The notes beneath the pieces are model-generated. The model saw nothing but the letters and a program-made list of their open reading frames with translations. It was not told the DNA's origin and did no database searches. 64,000 bases of DNA from Typha latifolia (lineage: Eukaryota > Streptophyta > Magnoliopsida > Poales > Typhaceae). Position numbers and translations under genes: made by a program. Location of the stretch: the NCBI GenBank assembly GCA_019914945.1, contig CM034105.1:744001-808000 (forward strand), written 5' to 3'. Below are positions 15,391 to 26,539 of the stretch, piece after piece. The first letter of the stretch is position 1; each line of letters opens with the position of its first letter.

Positions 15391-15794
15391 CAAAGTCCTA
15401 GGTTAAGTCACTCAGCTAGTGTACGATTAAAAGTTGTAATATAGTTAATGTTGAAGATCTTAATATGTAATATATTAAATGATAGTTTGTGGTGAGGATT
15501 GTTATTGGTATGAATATAATAATTAATTTACTAAAAAATAAGCAGCCGTCTTTTTTATTTACTTATCATTGCATTTCATATCATTAAAAGCTTATTATTT
15601 GAACATTAATATCAAACAAAGGGCCATTCTGCATACGAACAAAATAAGTGTGGGAAACATAATACGTCTAAAAGACGAGGGGTAATATACAAAAATTCCC
15701 TTAATTTGAGTGGTTTTATTAAAATACCCTTCTCCACTCGACATTCCTGACCCCCCCCCCCACCCTCTCCGGGGATCGAAAAGAAACAAATCCC
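15391..15794. other. CKX 3' region and ceramidase 5' region
   Basis: A 404-bp AT-rich gap between two same-strand genes. The first part is presumably CKX 3' UTR. A C-rich run at about 15751-15762 lies just before the ceramidase start. No further gene is seen. Confidence 0.5.
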
Positions 15795-18272
15795 ATGGAG
15801 TTCCTCTACGACCACCGCCACAACCACCACCTCGTTCCTCCCCTCCTCCGCCGCGAGAACCGCGCCAAGCTCTTCCTGTATGCCGCCTTCCTCTCCCTCC
15901 TCCTCATCCTTGTCACCCCGAGAATCCCCCACTCCCCTTCCCTCCACCTCTTCGCCGACATGCGCAACTTCTTGGGTTCGTCTCTCCCAACCCCCGCAAA
16001 CCCGACATTTCTCTCTCTCTCTCTCTCTCGCTCTCTCTCTAACCGATTCCTTTCTGGTCTTGTTCCTCTTCCTCAGGCGTGCCCAATACCCTCAACGTCC
16101 TCACCACTTTCCCCTTCTTGCTCGTGGGGGTCCCCGGCCTCGTGCTTTGCCTCTCCGGTAGCTGTTTTGGTATAAGGTTGGTTAGTTGCTATTCTTTTGT
16201 CGTATCTTTCTTGGTTTTTATTAGGTTAATATTGGTGATGTGCTGTGGTGGTAGCTTGAAGGGAGAGGTTTTTGGATGGGCTCTGTTCTATGCTGGGAAT
16301 GCTGCGGTAGCATTTGGTTCGGCTTATTACCACTTGAAGCCGGATGATGATCGCATTGTTTGGGACAGGTTACCGGTACATATGTGTGTTCAATTTGATT
16401 TCTATGCTAATATGTTCTGCATTGATTTTGCCAAGTATTTATCTTTGGTTTTGGGTCTGTTGGATATCGCATGTGAACAAAAGCATTGGGTTGACATCCT
16501 TATAGTGTCTCTGCATTGCATTTAGTTGTTTAGAATGCACTAGTATTTGTTGGATATATGATGTAACTATGGAATGCTTGAATTTGATACTTAAAGCCTC
16601 AGTTCCAGTTAGTGTCTGGCTGATTTTTGCTTCCTGTGCCTGTGATACGAATTTCCTGAAGACTTGTAATTTTTGGTGCAGATGATGATTTCAGCCTCTT
16701 CGGTCTTATCTATATTAGTTATAGAAAGGGTCGATGAGCGAATCGGAATATCATGTTTGTTTTCGCTCTTACTTCTTGTACTTGTCAGCATTGCATGTGA
16801 AAGGTCATTAATCCATTTCTCTTACTTATGTCCAAGTTTCTCTGACATTTTCTGAATGCTTAAAATATTATCTGACATTGTTTCTCTTGCTGTGCTGTCT
16901 TGGTTGCAGAACATTCGATGATCTTCGATTATGCATGATGTTCCATTTAATTCCATGCATTGCTATTCCTGCAATGGTTTTCTTGTTCCCACCAAAGTAT
17001 ACCCATTCAAGATTTTGGATTTTGGCATCAGGTTTACTCTAAACTGCAATTTTGCAATTTCCTCGATAAGTAGTGTGTCTGATAAAGCCCAAAACTTCAA
17101 ATTGTTTTTTTACATATAATATGTGCATATGCCTGATCTCCATCAATTACTACAGCACTGTCTTACTTGAATGTTATGCTTTGTGAGAAGCTTGTCCTAC
17201 ACTTTGGCATATTGAAACCTATGTTTTTTGTCGAAGTATTCTTTTACTTTCTAGGCTTGTGATACTTGGTTCTTAAATTTGGTTTTTCATGTAGTCGCCT
17301 CTTTTCCAGTTCAGGGAAGATACATTGCCAACATTTTAGTGGCAAGAAAAGATCTTCTAGGTCTTCTATTAGCATTCTCTTGCTAATGAAATTTCATGTA
17401 GGCTAGAACCTTCAATTATTCAATAGAATCTACATAGCATGAACTATGGAGGAAAATCATATCCAAGTGGTGGAGTGGAAAACTGTTCTCAAGGACACCA
17501 ATCTAGTAGTAAATTATTGGATGTGGGATTGTTTGTTGGTTTTGAATAGTGAGTACTAGTTTGAAGTCCTGGATACTTCAAACTATAAAAAATTTAATTA
17601 AGGTGATAATTTTGTTACGTGAACTTCCATTTGGATCAAATGTCAGACAGAGTGCTAGACCACTTATTCTTGCAGCACTTATTCTGCAGAAACTATGCAT
17701 TTGGGCTATGAATACATAGGCTACTTTTCTTTCTATATCAACTATGCTTGTTTGTCAGATTTTACAATTAAACGGATTCACAATAGGAAAAAAAAATAAC
17801 ATAAGAGGTGATCTAATTAAAAGGTGACATAATGGATTCACAATAGGAAATGATATGGTCATTTCCTGTACATATCTGGTTTTCTTTGTGCAACTTTAAT
17901 TAAAAGGTGACATAATGGACTAAAATTTCATTATTTATTTGTTATTTACAAATTTTGGAGTTCTTCCTGATGTGTCAAGTTTCATCACAGATATTTGGTG
18001 GTTTGGTCCGTCAATGTCTGTGAGAATGATGCTTCATCAAATTGAAATGATCCTTGCAACATACATGTTTTTTCTTCCTATATTTTTGATGTTGTCAATT
18101 CATAGGTTTCTATCTTCTGGCAAGATTTGAAGGCGTTGCTGATAAAAAAGTTTACAGCGTAAATCGATATTTCATCAGTGGCCACTCTTTGGAACACCTC
18201 TGTTTAGCAATGGTCTCCATTATACTCACTGTGATGCTGTGTTTCAGAAACATTAAGATCGCCAGGTATTAG
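15795..18272 (+). CDS. Alkaline-ceramidase-like membrane protein (plant aPHC-like, CREST family)
   Basis: The family hydrolyses ceramide or phytoceramide in ER/Golgi membranes; activity here is inferred. Six exons: 15795-15975, 16077-16176, 16255-16375, 16682-16803, 16910-17031, 18106-18272. Total 813 nt, 270 residues. Seven or so hydrophobic segments run the length, beginning with LFLYAAFLSLLLILV. Family motifs are FADMRNFLG, GSAYYHLKPDD (His120), VWDRLPM, FPPKYTHSRFW, GFYLLARFEG and SGHSLEHLC (His242, His246). The three histidines match the zinc-binding set of CREST hydrolases. Splice junctions are GT-AG and in phase. The TAG stop comes directly after an AG/GTATTA sequence that could itself act as a splice donor, so the extreme C-terminus is uncertain. 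Intron 5 (1.07 kb) carries short internal repeats. Confidence 0.88.
17774..17919. repeat. Interleaved short direct repeats in ceramidase intron 5
   Basis: GGATTCACAATAGGAAA occurs at 17774 and 17834. TTAAAAGGTGACATAATGGA sits within longer copies starting at 17814 and 17897. The two repeat families overlap at 17834-17836, suggesting successive local duplications. Confidence 0.75.
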
Positions 18273-19842
18273 CATCACCAACTTCATGTTACATATTTAA
18301 TGTGCGAGTTTTTCTGAAATCATATCGCTTTTATTAAGATTTTGCTTAGAGATTACGCTGTCGGTTCTATATTGGTGTTTGTGTATGTCAAACAGAGAAA
18401 TAGGTATGATCAGCGCAGGGCAATTTTACTACTGCCAGGGAATTCTTAATATTGACAGAGCAACCGCCACCTCTTCTTGTCTTTCCTCTTTAGAGTGGTA
18501 TTGTTGTCATTTTCAGAGTAATTGCCCTGGCAATGTCAACTCCCAATTCATGCACTTGCTCCTCGTGAAATAGGAATAGAACTTTACTACTGCTTTGGTT
18601 CATTGATTGTCTAAGCCATCTCAAGATGGATCCACTTGAATATAGGCTTCATCTTCTATGTTAGGTGAGCGAAGGGCCTCCTTGTGATGAAGCAACTTTT
18701 AAAGATTAACATGGCATATGTTTATAAATGGTACTTGCACGAATTAGTTGTCATCTGGACTATGCTCTATTGACTTTTAAGATGGAGTTTGATGCTGTAG
18801 CTATATATTCTTTTGATTAGCTAAACTGGTCTTCAATTCATTAGGTTCTTTGTACTTAGCAAGGGCTTCATGTGGGTGATTTTTCCTTTAAACTTCTCTT
18901 CATTATGCTCCAGTAATTTCAGATTCTATTAATAAGTTCTTGGTTGCAAAATTGAGTTAGTGTCAGTTAGTTAATATTAGGACTAAAACTAAAGATTTGA
19001 ATGAGTAAAAGTAGATAGCAATCATGATAAGCAATGTGTGATTTTCTTTACATGATTGATGCTGGACGTACTTAAGTATTTGTCTGTACTGGTACTTTAG
19101 AGTTTAGACACTCATTCCTCTATCTATTGCTTACAAGCTATAACTATTTTAGCAAGTTAAACAATTCTTACATAGTTTTTGAGGATCTGATTTCCTGACA
19201 TCCTCACCAAGGGACAAGGCAGAGCCCTTCTTTGAAAGCTATAACTATTTTAGTAAGTAAAACAATTCTTTTAGCTTATGATATGCAATTATAGACTTGG
19301 TGGGTATGTAATAGTTTCTTAATTTGTGAGCTGTGTATCGGATATATTGCGGATGCATCTTTTGTCAATTGAACTCAGGCTGCTATATTTTCTCTGTTGT
19401 GCTTGCAGAGACTGCTAAAGATGATCCAAGCTTAACAAGGCCCTCAATGGTGACTTAACTTGATTGCCAGATATTTTATAGCTAACCAAGAAACAAAATG
19501 ACTACATCCATCAGGAGCTGCTATTGACCATGGATTGGGTTCATTCTACAATTGGTGGTGGCTGCTTCAGGATCCCCCTTCCTACCTTTTTTTTTATCCT
19601 TATGCTAGTGACAAAGGGGGCAGTGCTCTCTTGCTCTTATTATGATATTGTTAGAAGATGCATATAAGCTTATGGCATTGGCTATGTCCTTTGGTATTAA
19701 ACTGATCATGAGATTAATTTGAGATTCTGCAATTTTTCTTTTCTTTTTCTCGGAGCAAGCTGATCATGTTGAGAACCCGGATAGGCAAAGCAATGTAAAA
19801 ACCAGTTGACCTTGTTATGCATCTTCAAAGGAGGGCTTTATA
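18273..19842. other. Intergenic region downstream of the ceramidase gene
   Basis: No coding region recognised. The proximal part is presumably ceramidase 3' UTR or an extra terminal intron and exon. A candidate acceptor (TTGCAG) at about 19404-19409 precedes a few codons ending in TAA. Confidence 0.45.
19135..19270. repeat. Direct repeat pair of about 35 bp
   Basis: AGCTATAACTATTTTAG, then AAGT(T)AAA and ACAATTCTT, occurs at about 19136-19169 and 19237-19270 with few differences. It is non-coding. Confidence 0.7.
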
Positions 19843-20300
19843 ATTGGAGCCCAGAGGCTCCAAATATAGAGCCAAGACAAAAAAGAAACACCCTTTTAAT
19901 AAGTCCTTTTAATGTTATTATATTTTAGTAAAAAATATATGGTTAGAAAACTCTTTAATAAGACTAATATTCAATAGTTTCATAAATAATTTTAAATTAC
20001 GAATTTTTTAATTAAAAATATCAAAATTATATTACACAAATAAAAATAAAATATTTAAAATAAATTAATATTAGACTTATTTTAAAGATTTTGATGAGAG
20101 CATTCTAATGGTATTATTTTTATTAAAAATTAATTAGTAAAATTAATTATATATTCAGTTTAATTAATTAAATTATTTAATAAAGAATACATACGAAATT
20201 TAAATTTTCGAATTAAACTTTTATAGGCAAAATTAGTATTTTTAAAAGTTAAATAGTATTGGAGTTGGAGTCCAAATTTTTAGATGCTCTAAGCTTGGTT
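19843..20300. mobile_element. MITE-like AT-rich element with imperfect terminal inverted repeats
   Basis: The left edge has a TTGGAGCC-CAGA-GGCTCCAA hairpin (19844-19863). The right edge (about 20257-20285), read on the opposite strand, gives TTTGGACTCCAACTCCAATA, an imperfect inverted match to the left end. Between them are about 400 bp of almost pure A/T with no open frame. Size, AT content and ends fit a non-autonomous DNA element. The superfamily is not assigned and no target duplication was identified. Confidence 0.45.
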
Positions 20301-20495
20301 GAGTTTTGAAAGCACTCAGCAGTGCCTCTTTTATTGCATATTTTTCCTCTACTTACACCAAAATGAGGGTTGTAATTCAGATACTTGGAAGAATCCGGGC
20401 ATAACACCGTTATGTAATTGGACCCGATATACCAGAAAACGATCCGATTTAATTCGGATTCGGATCCGATTATAGACTAGATATTGAGCAATACA

Positions 20496-20621
20496 GGCCC
20501 ATGGACCCTTTAGCTGGGCCGGATCTAAAGCGGAAGGAAGGGGCAATCTCGGAATCAAAATTTCGCAGTTAAAACAAACCCAATTGGCCATTTACGGTTT
20601 CACCTCATCTTAGAACCCTAA
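20496..20621 (+). promoter_or_regulatory. Site II plus telo-box promoter, ribosomal-protein-gene type
   Basis: GGCCCA at 20496 and TGGGCC at 20515 are followed by a telo-box AACCCTAA at 20614, then a pyrimidine-rich leader-like stretch (ACTTCCTTTTCCAGGGCTCTTCTCTGG, about 20624-20650). Site II with a telo-box is the classic arrangement in plant translation-machinery promoters. I find no matching coding sequence downstream. Confidence 0.5.
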
Positions 20622-21687
20622 TAACTTCCTTTTCCAGGGCTCTTCTCTGGTCGTATTAGGCGCGTTGCGTCGCTTGCGGAGCTCGAATTCCATTGGTGCG
20701 TTGTTGATTCCCCCCCTTCTTGTTTTGCATTCCTTGATCTTTTCTTCGCTCTCTTCCCCGGATGCAGCGAAATGCACATAAAATTTTCTCGACTTACTTA
20801 CTAAATGCTCGATATAGTGTCTTAATAAAAGAGGTTCCTTTGTGGTTCGTCTGCGTGGAATTTAGAAACCCAGGGTAGACTATTCTTCTTCTATGTTTCA
20901 GCGAGTCAAACGTCTTTCTGGAGTATTTGGAATGAGTAATAAGCTAAGAGATTGCTAGGTATATGAGTTCGGGACGATTAACTGATCTGATAAGAAAATG
21001 GGCACTTGTCCGTCCTAATTGGATTTAATTGGTTCTCGGTTATGTTCGGTGGCTAATATATTTCGGTGTAACAACTTTACTATGTGAATTTTTGGGGATA
21101 ATTTGCTGCCACTGTTAGTATTTAAGGTTGGGTGGTCAAATTTTGAAGGTGTCCGGTAATTATAATATTTTATGGTTTTTCTTTTGAGCTCAATCTGTTG
21201 TAGGTCTATATAGAGCTTTGGATTTTTATTCGTTTTTATGAAGTATAGAATTCATGATATGAAGTTAGTCTGAATGCTGGAGTTATGACCTTTACCACCT
21301 ATGCCTGTAATGCCGATCCAGCACTTAACTAATTCATATCTGATGTTCCTTCATCAGATATATTCTTGACTTATTGTTTCTAAATCATGTTATGCTATCA
21401 TTCATCTTGTAATGTTGTTTCAGTTTGTTTACTTATTCTGGAGCAAGACTCGTGCTTGCTGGAAGTTGAGAAGTTACTTTATAATGATTTTAAGTGAAAT
21501 AACTTGTTGTAGTCTTTCTTTAGCCTTTTCTCATATCCCAGTCTTATCTCTCTGTTTTTTTCTCCTTGGTTCCATCTGCTAGTGTATAGAAGAACTCGGC
21601 AAAGAATTTGTAGAAAAAATTGGAGGACAAATTTATGACCAAGAGTATTAAGAAGTGGCTCCATTTGAAGAAAGATTATTTTGGCTT

Positions 21688-21790
21688 CGGTACAAGGTTG
21701 GAATGCCTCTGACGGATCATATAAATGCCTTCAACAAACTACTTGGTGCTATTGAATTCATTGCCATATGGAAAGGAATGATATTATAGA
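21688..21790 (+). mobile_element. Ty1/copia gag relic
   Basis: A short translated stretch reads RYKVGMPLTDHINAFNKLL and continues GAIEFIAIW before a stop. This matches the copia gag pattern of a basic/hydrophobic run, then DHI/L-N-x-F-N-K-L. Flanking frames drift, so it is a decayed fragment. No LTR, protease or reverse transcriptase is seen nearby. Confidence 0.5.
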
Positions 21791-22285
21791 TGCATTGGTT
21801 ACCAATGAATATCAAAAATATGATAAGCAAGCTATGTGGGGGGTTAGTGATTTGGAAGTCACTTCCTCTACCCTCCATCGTATTATAATTTTGTCCAACA
21901 ATCGGAAGCGCCAATTCGGAAAACAAATGGATCATTGATACCACTAGACAATTGGTGGCATGAGTGGCTTCTGTGATGGTGCAGGATACTTGTATGCTTT
22001 TATTTGTGCTTTGATGGAGTTTATGTGTAATGGTTTACATGGAAGATAGTCTTCATATTTTTGTATGATTTTGTTCTGTATATCATGGTAAAACAATAAA
22101 AGCTCATCTGTTGGCATGCACATGATCTCTCCGATTGATGACTAGGTATGCAACTAATGCATCGATGATCGAACGATATCATGCCATGTAAGTCCCGTGG
22201 TTTTAATTCTTTGTCAATGGAAGGTGGAAGTTAAAAAAGTAAGGAACTTAATTTTATTAAAGAAACTAAAACTGAATTAACTAAT

Positions 22286-22308
22286 AACACACACACACAC
22301 ACACACAA
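22286..22308. repeat. (AC)n microsatellite
   Basis: About eleven uninterrupted AC units. Confidence 0.9.
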
Positions 22309-22384
22309 AATGAAAGTCAACAATCTTTTTTGGATTTCGCAGTTAATAGTTAAATTTATTCATACTGAGAAGTAGAATAATGCA

Positions 22385-22475
22385 GCAGCTCGAGCTCAGC
22401 TGGGCTGGCTAAGTTTCAGCTTAAAATTAAATTAGCCTTGATAACAGGCCGACTCACTCAAGCTATATATATATA
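22385..22475. mobile_element. Degenerate hAT subterminal fragment
   Basis: GCAGCTCGAGCTCAGCTGGGCTGGC is followed by TTAGCCTTGATAACAGGC and GACTCACTCAAGCT. The order and wording echo the subterminal block of the hAT element at 2885-3091 (CAGCTCGAGCCAGCTCGGC, then GAGGCTTGATAATAGGC, then CAGACTCGGGCTC). It looks like a diverged solo end or a non-autonomous relative. Confidence 0.45.
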
Positions 22476-22812
22476 TATAGTCACTTACATAGCATACTCC
22501 CATTAACTCGTTAGAATTAAAATGAAATAAGGCATTACATAGAAATTGAAATTCAGAATTTTCCTAACAAATAAAATTCAAAATCCCATAAAAAGACCTG
22601 TATAAAATGCACCAATGCATTACATGGAAAATGAAATCTCAAAGATATAAGAGTTGCGTAATTGACAAGCCTGTTCCAAATCACAAAGAATGAAAAAAAA
22701 AAGAGAATATTTACCTAGCAGTACAAAATAATTCCTGTCCCCTCTTTTCCATGAATTAAGATAAATGGCAGCAGTGGAGAAATATATTCAACCCAGAAAC
22801 TAGAAACAGATA

Positions 22813-22947
22813 TCGCAAACCAACTCTAAATGAATAGGATGTTTCCTTGAAAATTGTGTTATTAGCTCACTGCTGCTTGTTCGCAAACCAACTCTAAAAG
22901 AATAGGGTGTCTCCTTGAAAAGTATGTTATTAGCTCACTGCTGCTTG
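22813..22947. repeat. 68-bp-period tandem duplication spanning the NAP1 stop codon
   Basis: Copies at 22813-22879 and 22881-22947 share GCAAACCAACTCTAAA, the AATAGG, TCCTTGAAAA and GTTATTAGCTCACTGCTGCTTG blocks, with about six differences. The right-hand copy contains the functional NAP1 C-terminal codons and stop (22935-22937). The left-hand copy repeats those codons within the 3' UTR. Confidence 0.92.
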
Positions 22948-25501
22948 CACTCAGCTGGCTGGTCGACTTTTCGACCTTCCACTCCACTTTTCTGCAGTTA
23001 TGAAGGACAAAAGTTATAAGTCTGAAAATGATACAGAAGTAATGTTCACATAAACCCAACACATGTGCTTTGATTAAGACTACGAAATTAGAGTTAACTT
23101 TTGGTCCATCAGCAGATTAAACTATATATATATATATATTTTATTTTTAAAAAAAAAAAAAAAAAAATTCTTAGTGTATGTATACAATCTGAAACAAACC
23201 TTCTTCCTGGTCTTGCCTTCCTCTTCAACATCATTATCATCCTCATCCTCATCTTCAACATCTTCATCCTCATTGTCTCCATCCTCTTCTACCATGAAAT
23301 CATCTTCTTGAATAGCCTCACCCGTAAACCATGAGACAGCATGAGGTATTATATTGTCTCTAATAGTGGACCTATAGGACAAAGAATGGCATACCTAATG
23401 TAAAAGGTTCTCATCCATCTCCATAGACCACACTAGGGACTAGAAGAAGATGCAGCACAGTATTATACTAGAAAAGTGCTTTCTGATGGACTACCGGCAA
23501 AAGAAATGCAAATTTTCAGTGACGTGCTTACCCAACTTCGTAATCTTGCTCCATTTGACTCTGCAGCTCATCTGCCTGTCTCAAAAATAGAAAAGATAAA
23601 CCAAATATATATACACTTAACTTCTCTATTTTCTTATTTATTTGGATCAGTAGATTATTGCAAACTCACAGTATCTTCATCAATATCATCATCATCATCA
23701 TCAGAAACTAGTGGCAGATTGAAAAAGTTGAAGAAACTTTCACAATTTTCGGTTTTCATTATGGGTTTGGCATTCTGTGAACCCTTCTTTGGTTTCTTTT
23801 TCAGAAGCTTCTGAGTCAGGCATTTCCCTGGATACCACTCTATTTCAGTCCTAAATATGAAAACCACAAACAATGTAAGATTTGACATAAATTGGAATAT
23901 CTAATCTAATTAGAACACATATTAGTATAGAATGTACCCTAATGCTTTCTCTAAGACTGGCTCGTCTTCATCAATCATGTGATACGTCTTTGTCAAAACA
24001 GAATTTTTGAAGTAAGGGTTAGCATCAAAGAAGAATTCAAGCTTGAAACCCTTAGGACTATCAATTCTGCACCACTTAATATCTTTAAGATATTTGAGAG
24101 CCTCCTCATCGCACTCTTGGATCTGATGGGAAAGATGTCATAAGCTTCAACAGAATGTATCTGTAAGAAATAAAAAGAGGCTGTAAAAGAAAAAAATTTC
24201 ATACTACACTACCTCCTCAGCCAGCACTTCATTTGTTTTCATAGCAGTGAGCCAAAAATCTGGCACGCCCTTTCCTGCATCACGGGAAAAATGAGAAACT
24301 AATGAATCAAATATTTAAATAAATAACATTCTATCCTCCAAGTTCTGTCATAGACCTTCACTATCTTTATCTTCAGCAGTGGCTTCCTCAGTGCTTGCAT
24401 TTGTGGCACCTTCAACTTCCACCATGCCGTTCACAATTTCATATCTCTGCACGATTCCTAATGCTAGTTATGTATTATGCAACAGTCAATTCAATAGAGT
24501 AACGATATGAAATGGGCAGTTTAAGAGCTAATGATGCCAATAAAGAATATCCAATATGCCTCCCAAACCTTGATGTATAGTGGTTCATAAAGCTTCTGAT
24601 ATTTAGCTTCAAGTGCAGCTCTTTCCTCAAAAATTTTTGCCTCGAGCTCATCATGTTGGCTCTAGAAGATATTATCAATAAAATCATTACTCATTAAATT
24701 CCAAAACCTGGACTACAGTAAAAACAGATAACAAGCAAATTCTCTGTACTGTTCGTACATACATCCTTATATAATTAAATGTGAAAGTATTTCGTAGTAA
24801 GAAAAGGAACAGAATATAATCAGAGAACCAATCTTTATCGCTTTCATTAATGTAACAGAGTAGAAAGTTGAGAAATGGAATCTAATAACCTGACAAGAGA
24901 ACGTAAAGAAGACTCGAACCCTACTAAAGAAAAAAAAAAACCGTTAAATCCCAACAGGGAATACCAAAAGAAGAACCATATTAGAACTGACAAAAGGAAA
25001 AAATCTATATGAACAAGATATTTGCAGGACACTCTAATTCAAACAAGAAAGCAAGTAAACAAGAGGGAACATAACTGAAAGGGTTATAGAGCAAAAAGGA
25101 ACAAACCTGGATCTCCCTCAGCACTTCGACGCGCTTCCTCACATTCGGTGAGAGGCTCTCGAGCACATCCGAGTGCTGCCCTGCCAAGCTCTGCAGCTTG
25201 TCCTGCAATCCAAGGAGGCATATTCCCAACAAATCACCCAGAATTTCAACGAATAGAAGTAAGCCGGAACAATATCACGAACAAAAACAAAGAAATCATC
25301 CACAGTACACAACAGAAAGAGATCCAAAAGCCACCTTTAGGGCACTCAGAAGGTCCGCCCGATCATCAGCGCTGAAACCTACAGAATTCAAACACTTCCA
25401 CGATCAGAACAAAGAACGAGGCATCGATCACGAGATAGATAGAGCGAGAAAGAGAGAGAGAAACCTGCGGTGAGATTGTCCAGTTGCTTGTTGTTGCTCA
25501 T
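22935..25501 (-). CDS. NAP1: Nucleosome assembly protein 1 (NAP1)
   Basis: A histone H2A-H2B chaperone that shuttles between cytoplasm and nucleus. Eleven exons: 25501-25465, 25378-25335, 25202-25107, 24661-24569, 24446-24356, 24274-24213, 24122-23938, 23850-23670, 23575-23532, 23371-23200, 22991-22935. Total 1062 nt, 353 residues. The N-terminal dimerisation helix region ([31 protein letters not shown]) leads into the NAP fold ([21 protein letters not shown]-like segment [22 protein letters not shown]). An acidic Asp/Glu tail ([16 protein letters not shown]) follows. The protein ends in CKQQ, a CaaX-type prenylation box known from plant NAP1 proteins. All introns are GT-AG and in phase. A tandem duplication spans the stop codon. 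The paralogue number cannot be assigned. Confidence 0.96.
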
Positions 25502-26539
25502 GGTCGCGCCGCCGCGGTCCTAAAAGTTCTTGTCCTTTTCGAGGAGAGGATAGAAACCCCCTAGGGCGAGCAGACAATGGACGAGGAGCGTAAGGAGACG
25601 TATAGGGTGGAATAGGAGAGAGGTGGAAGGGATTTTATACCGGGGGATTCGCGCGGTTTAGGGTTTACTTGCTTGCTTGATTGTTTACTCGCGGAGCGGC
25701 GCGACTCGCGAGGTAGGATAAAACATCCGCCGCCAAAGTTACGCATTTATGCAATAACAACCCCGCGCGTTTTCAAATTTTGGTACGCCACGATTTAATC
25801 TCTCTACCTGGAAAGTGTCAAAATGTTTCCTGAATTTCTAACACGACTTTTCTAAATCTGAACTCAGGAAGAAAACACTCGATACCTCTTTAAAAAACAA
25901 ATTGCTAGTTTCTGCGTTCATTTCACATATTTTAGATATAAATCTATCGTAGCAATACCAACAATCATCACATGAAACAAGTCTCATAAAAGAGTCTCAA
26001 ACCTTAACAAGCCAAACTGGCACCATTAAAATGAATAACGTATGTGACTTGTAACTAACTTCCTATAGGATTTTATAATACAGCCCATTTGCACAGCACT
26101 GACAATAAAATGATTCAAATCCACTTGAACCATACAAATAAAAAAGGATTGTTGAAAGAATCCAAGCGTCATTGGTTCAGGATCATTTCTATGTGAAGTT
26201 GTATGGTAAGTACAAATGTTTGGGTACAAATGTCATTTCTGAGCATCTCTCACAGATCAGATGTGTTATCCATCAGTGAATTAGTATTTCGACAAACAAG
26301 TTTAAATACAAAAACTCAAAGAACAACAGCTCAGCAGTAAAGGTAAAATGAAAGAAAATTCCTGGAACAACAAAAGCTCCTCCGGCTGCGGTTTGTGCAT
26401 GGCTCCGTTAATATTATTTGTTAACTTGCAAATGTCCTTAGCTTTCCATTTCTTTGCCTGAAAGAAAAAGGTGGGGAGAACGGTTAAGAGGACGATACAC
26501 GAAAAATACTACTCACAGGTCAGACCCAAGATCTGATAA
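25502..26539. other. NAP1 5' region and 3' region of the next gene
   Basis: Both flanking genes read leftward. GC-rich sequence just right of 25501 is NAP1 promoter and 5' UTR. AT-rich sequence left of 26540 is 3' UTR or spacer for the coiled-coil gene. No independent gene is seen. Confidence 0.5.

Larger units (their letters stand above)
20622..22384. other. Possibly transcribed region without a recognised gene
   Basis: A leader-like segment is followed by about 1.7 kb of moderately T-rich, intron-like sequence. A plausible acceptor TTGTTTCAG lies near 21413-21421. No reading frame matches a protein I know. A copia gag relic sits at about 21688-21790. This may be a non-coding RNA, a host for small RNAs, or a gene disrupted by the insertion. 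Confidence 0.3.

Noticed and set aside
21240..21360. Possible C/D snoRNA (ATGATAT and CTGA boxes)
   Set aside because: The C box does not match RTGATGA, no terminal stem forms, and no guide target could be identified.
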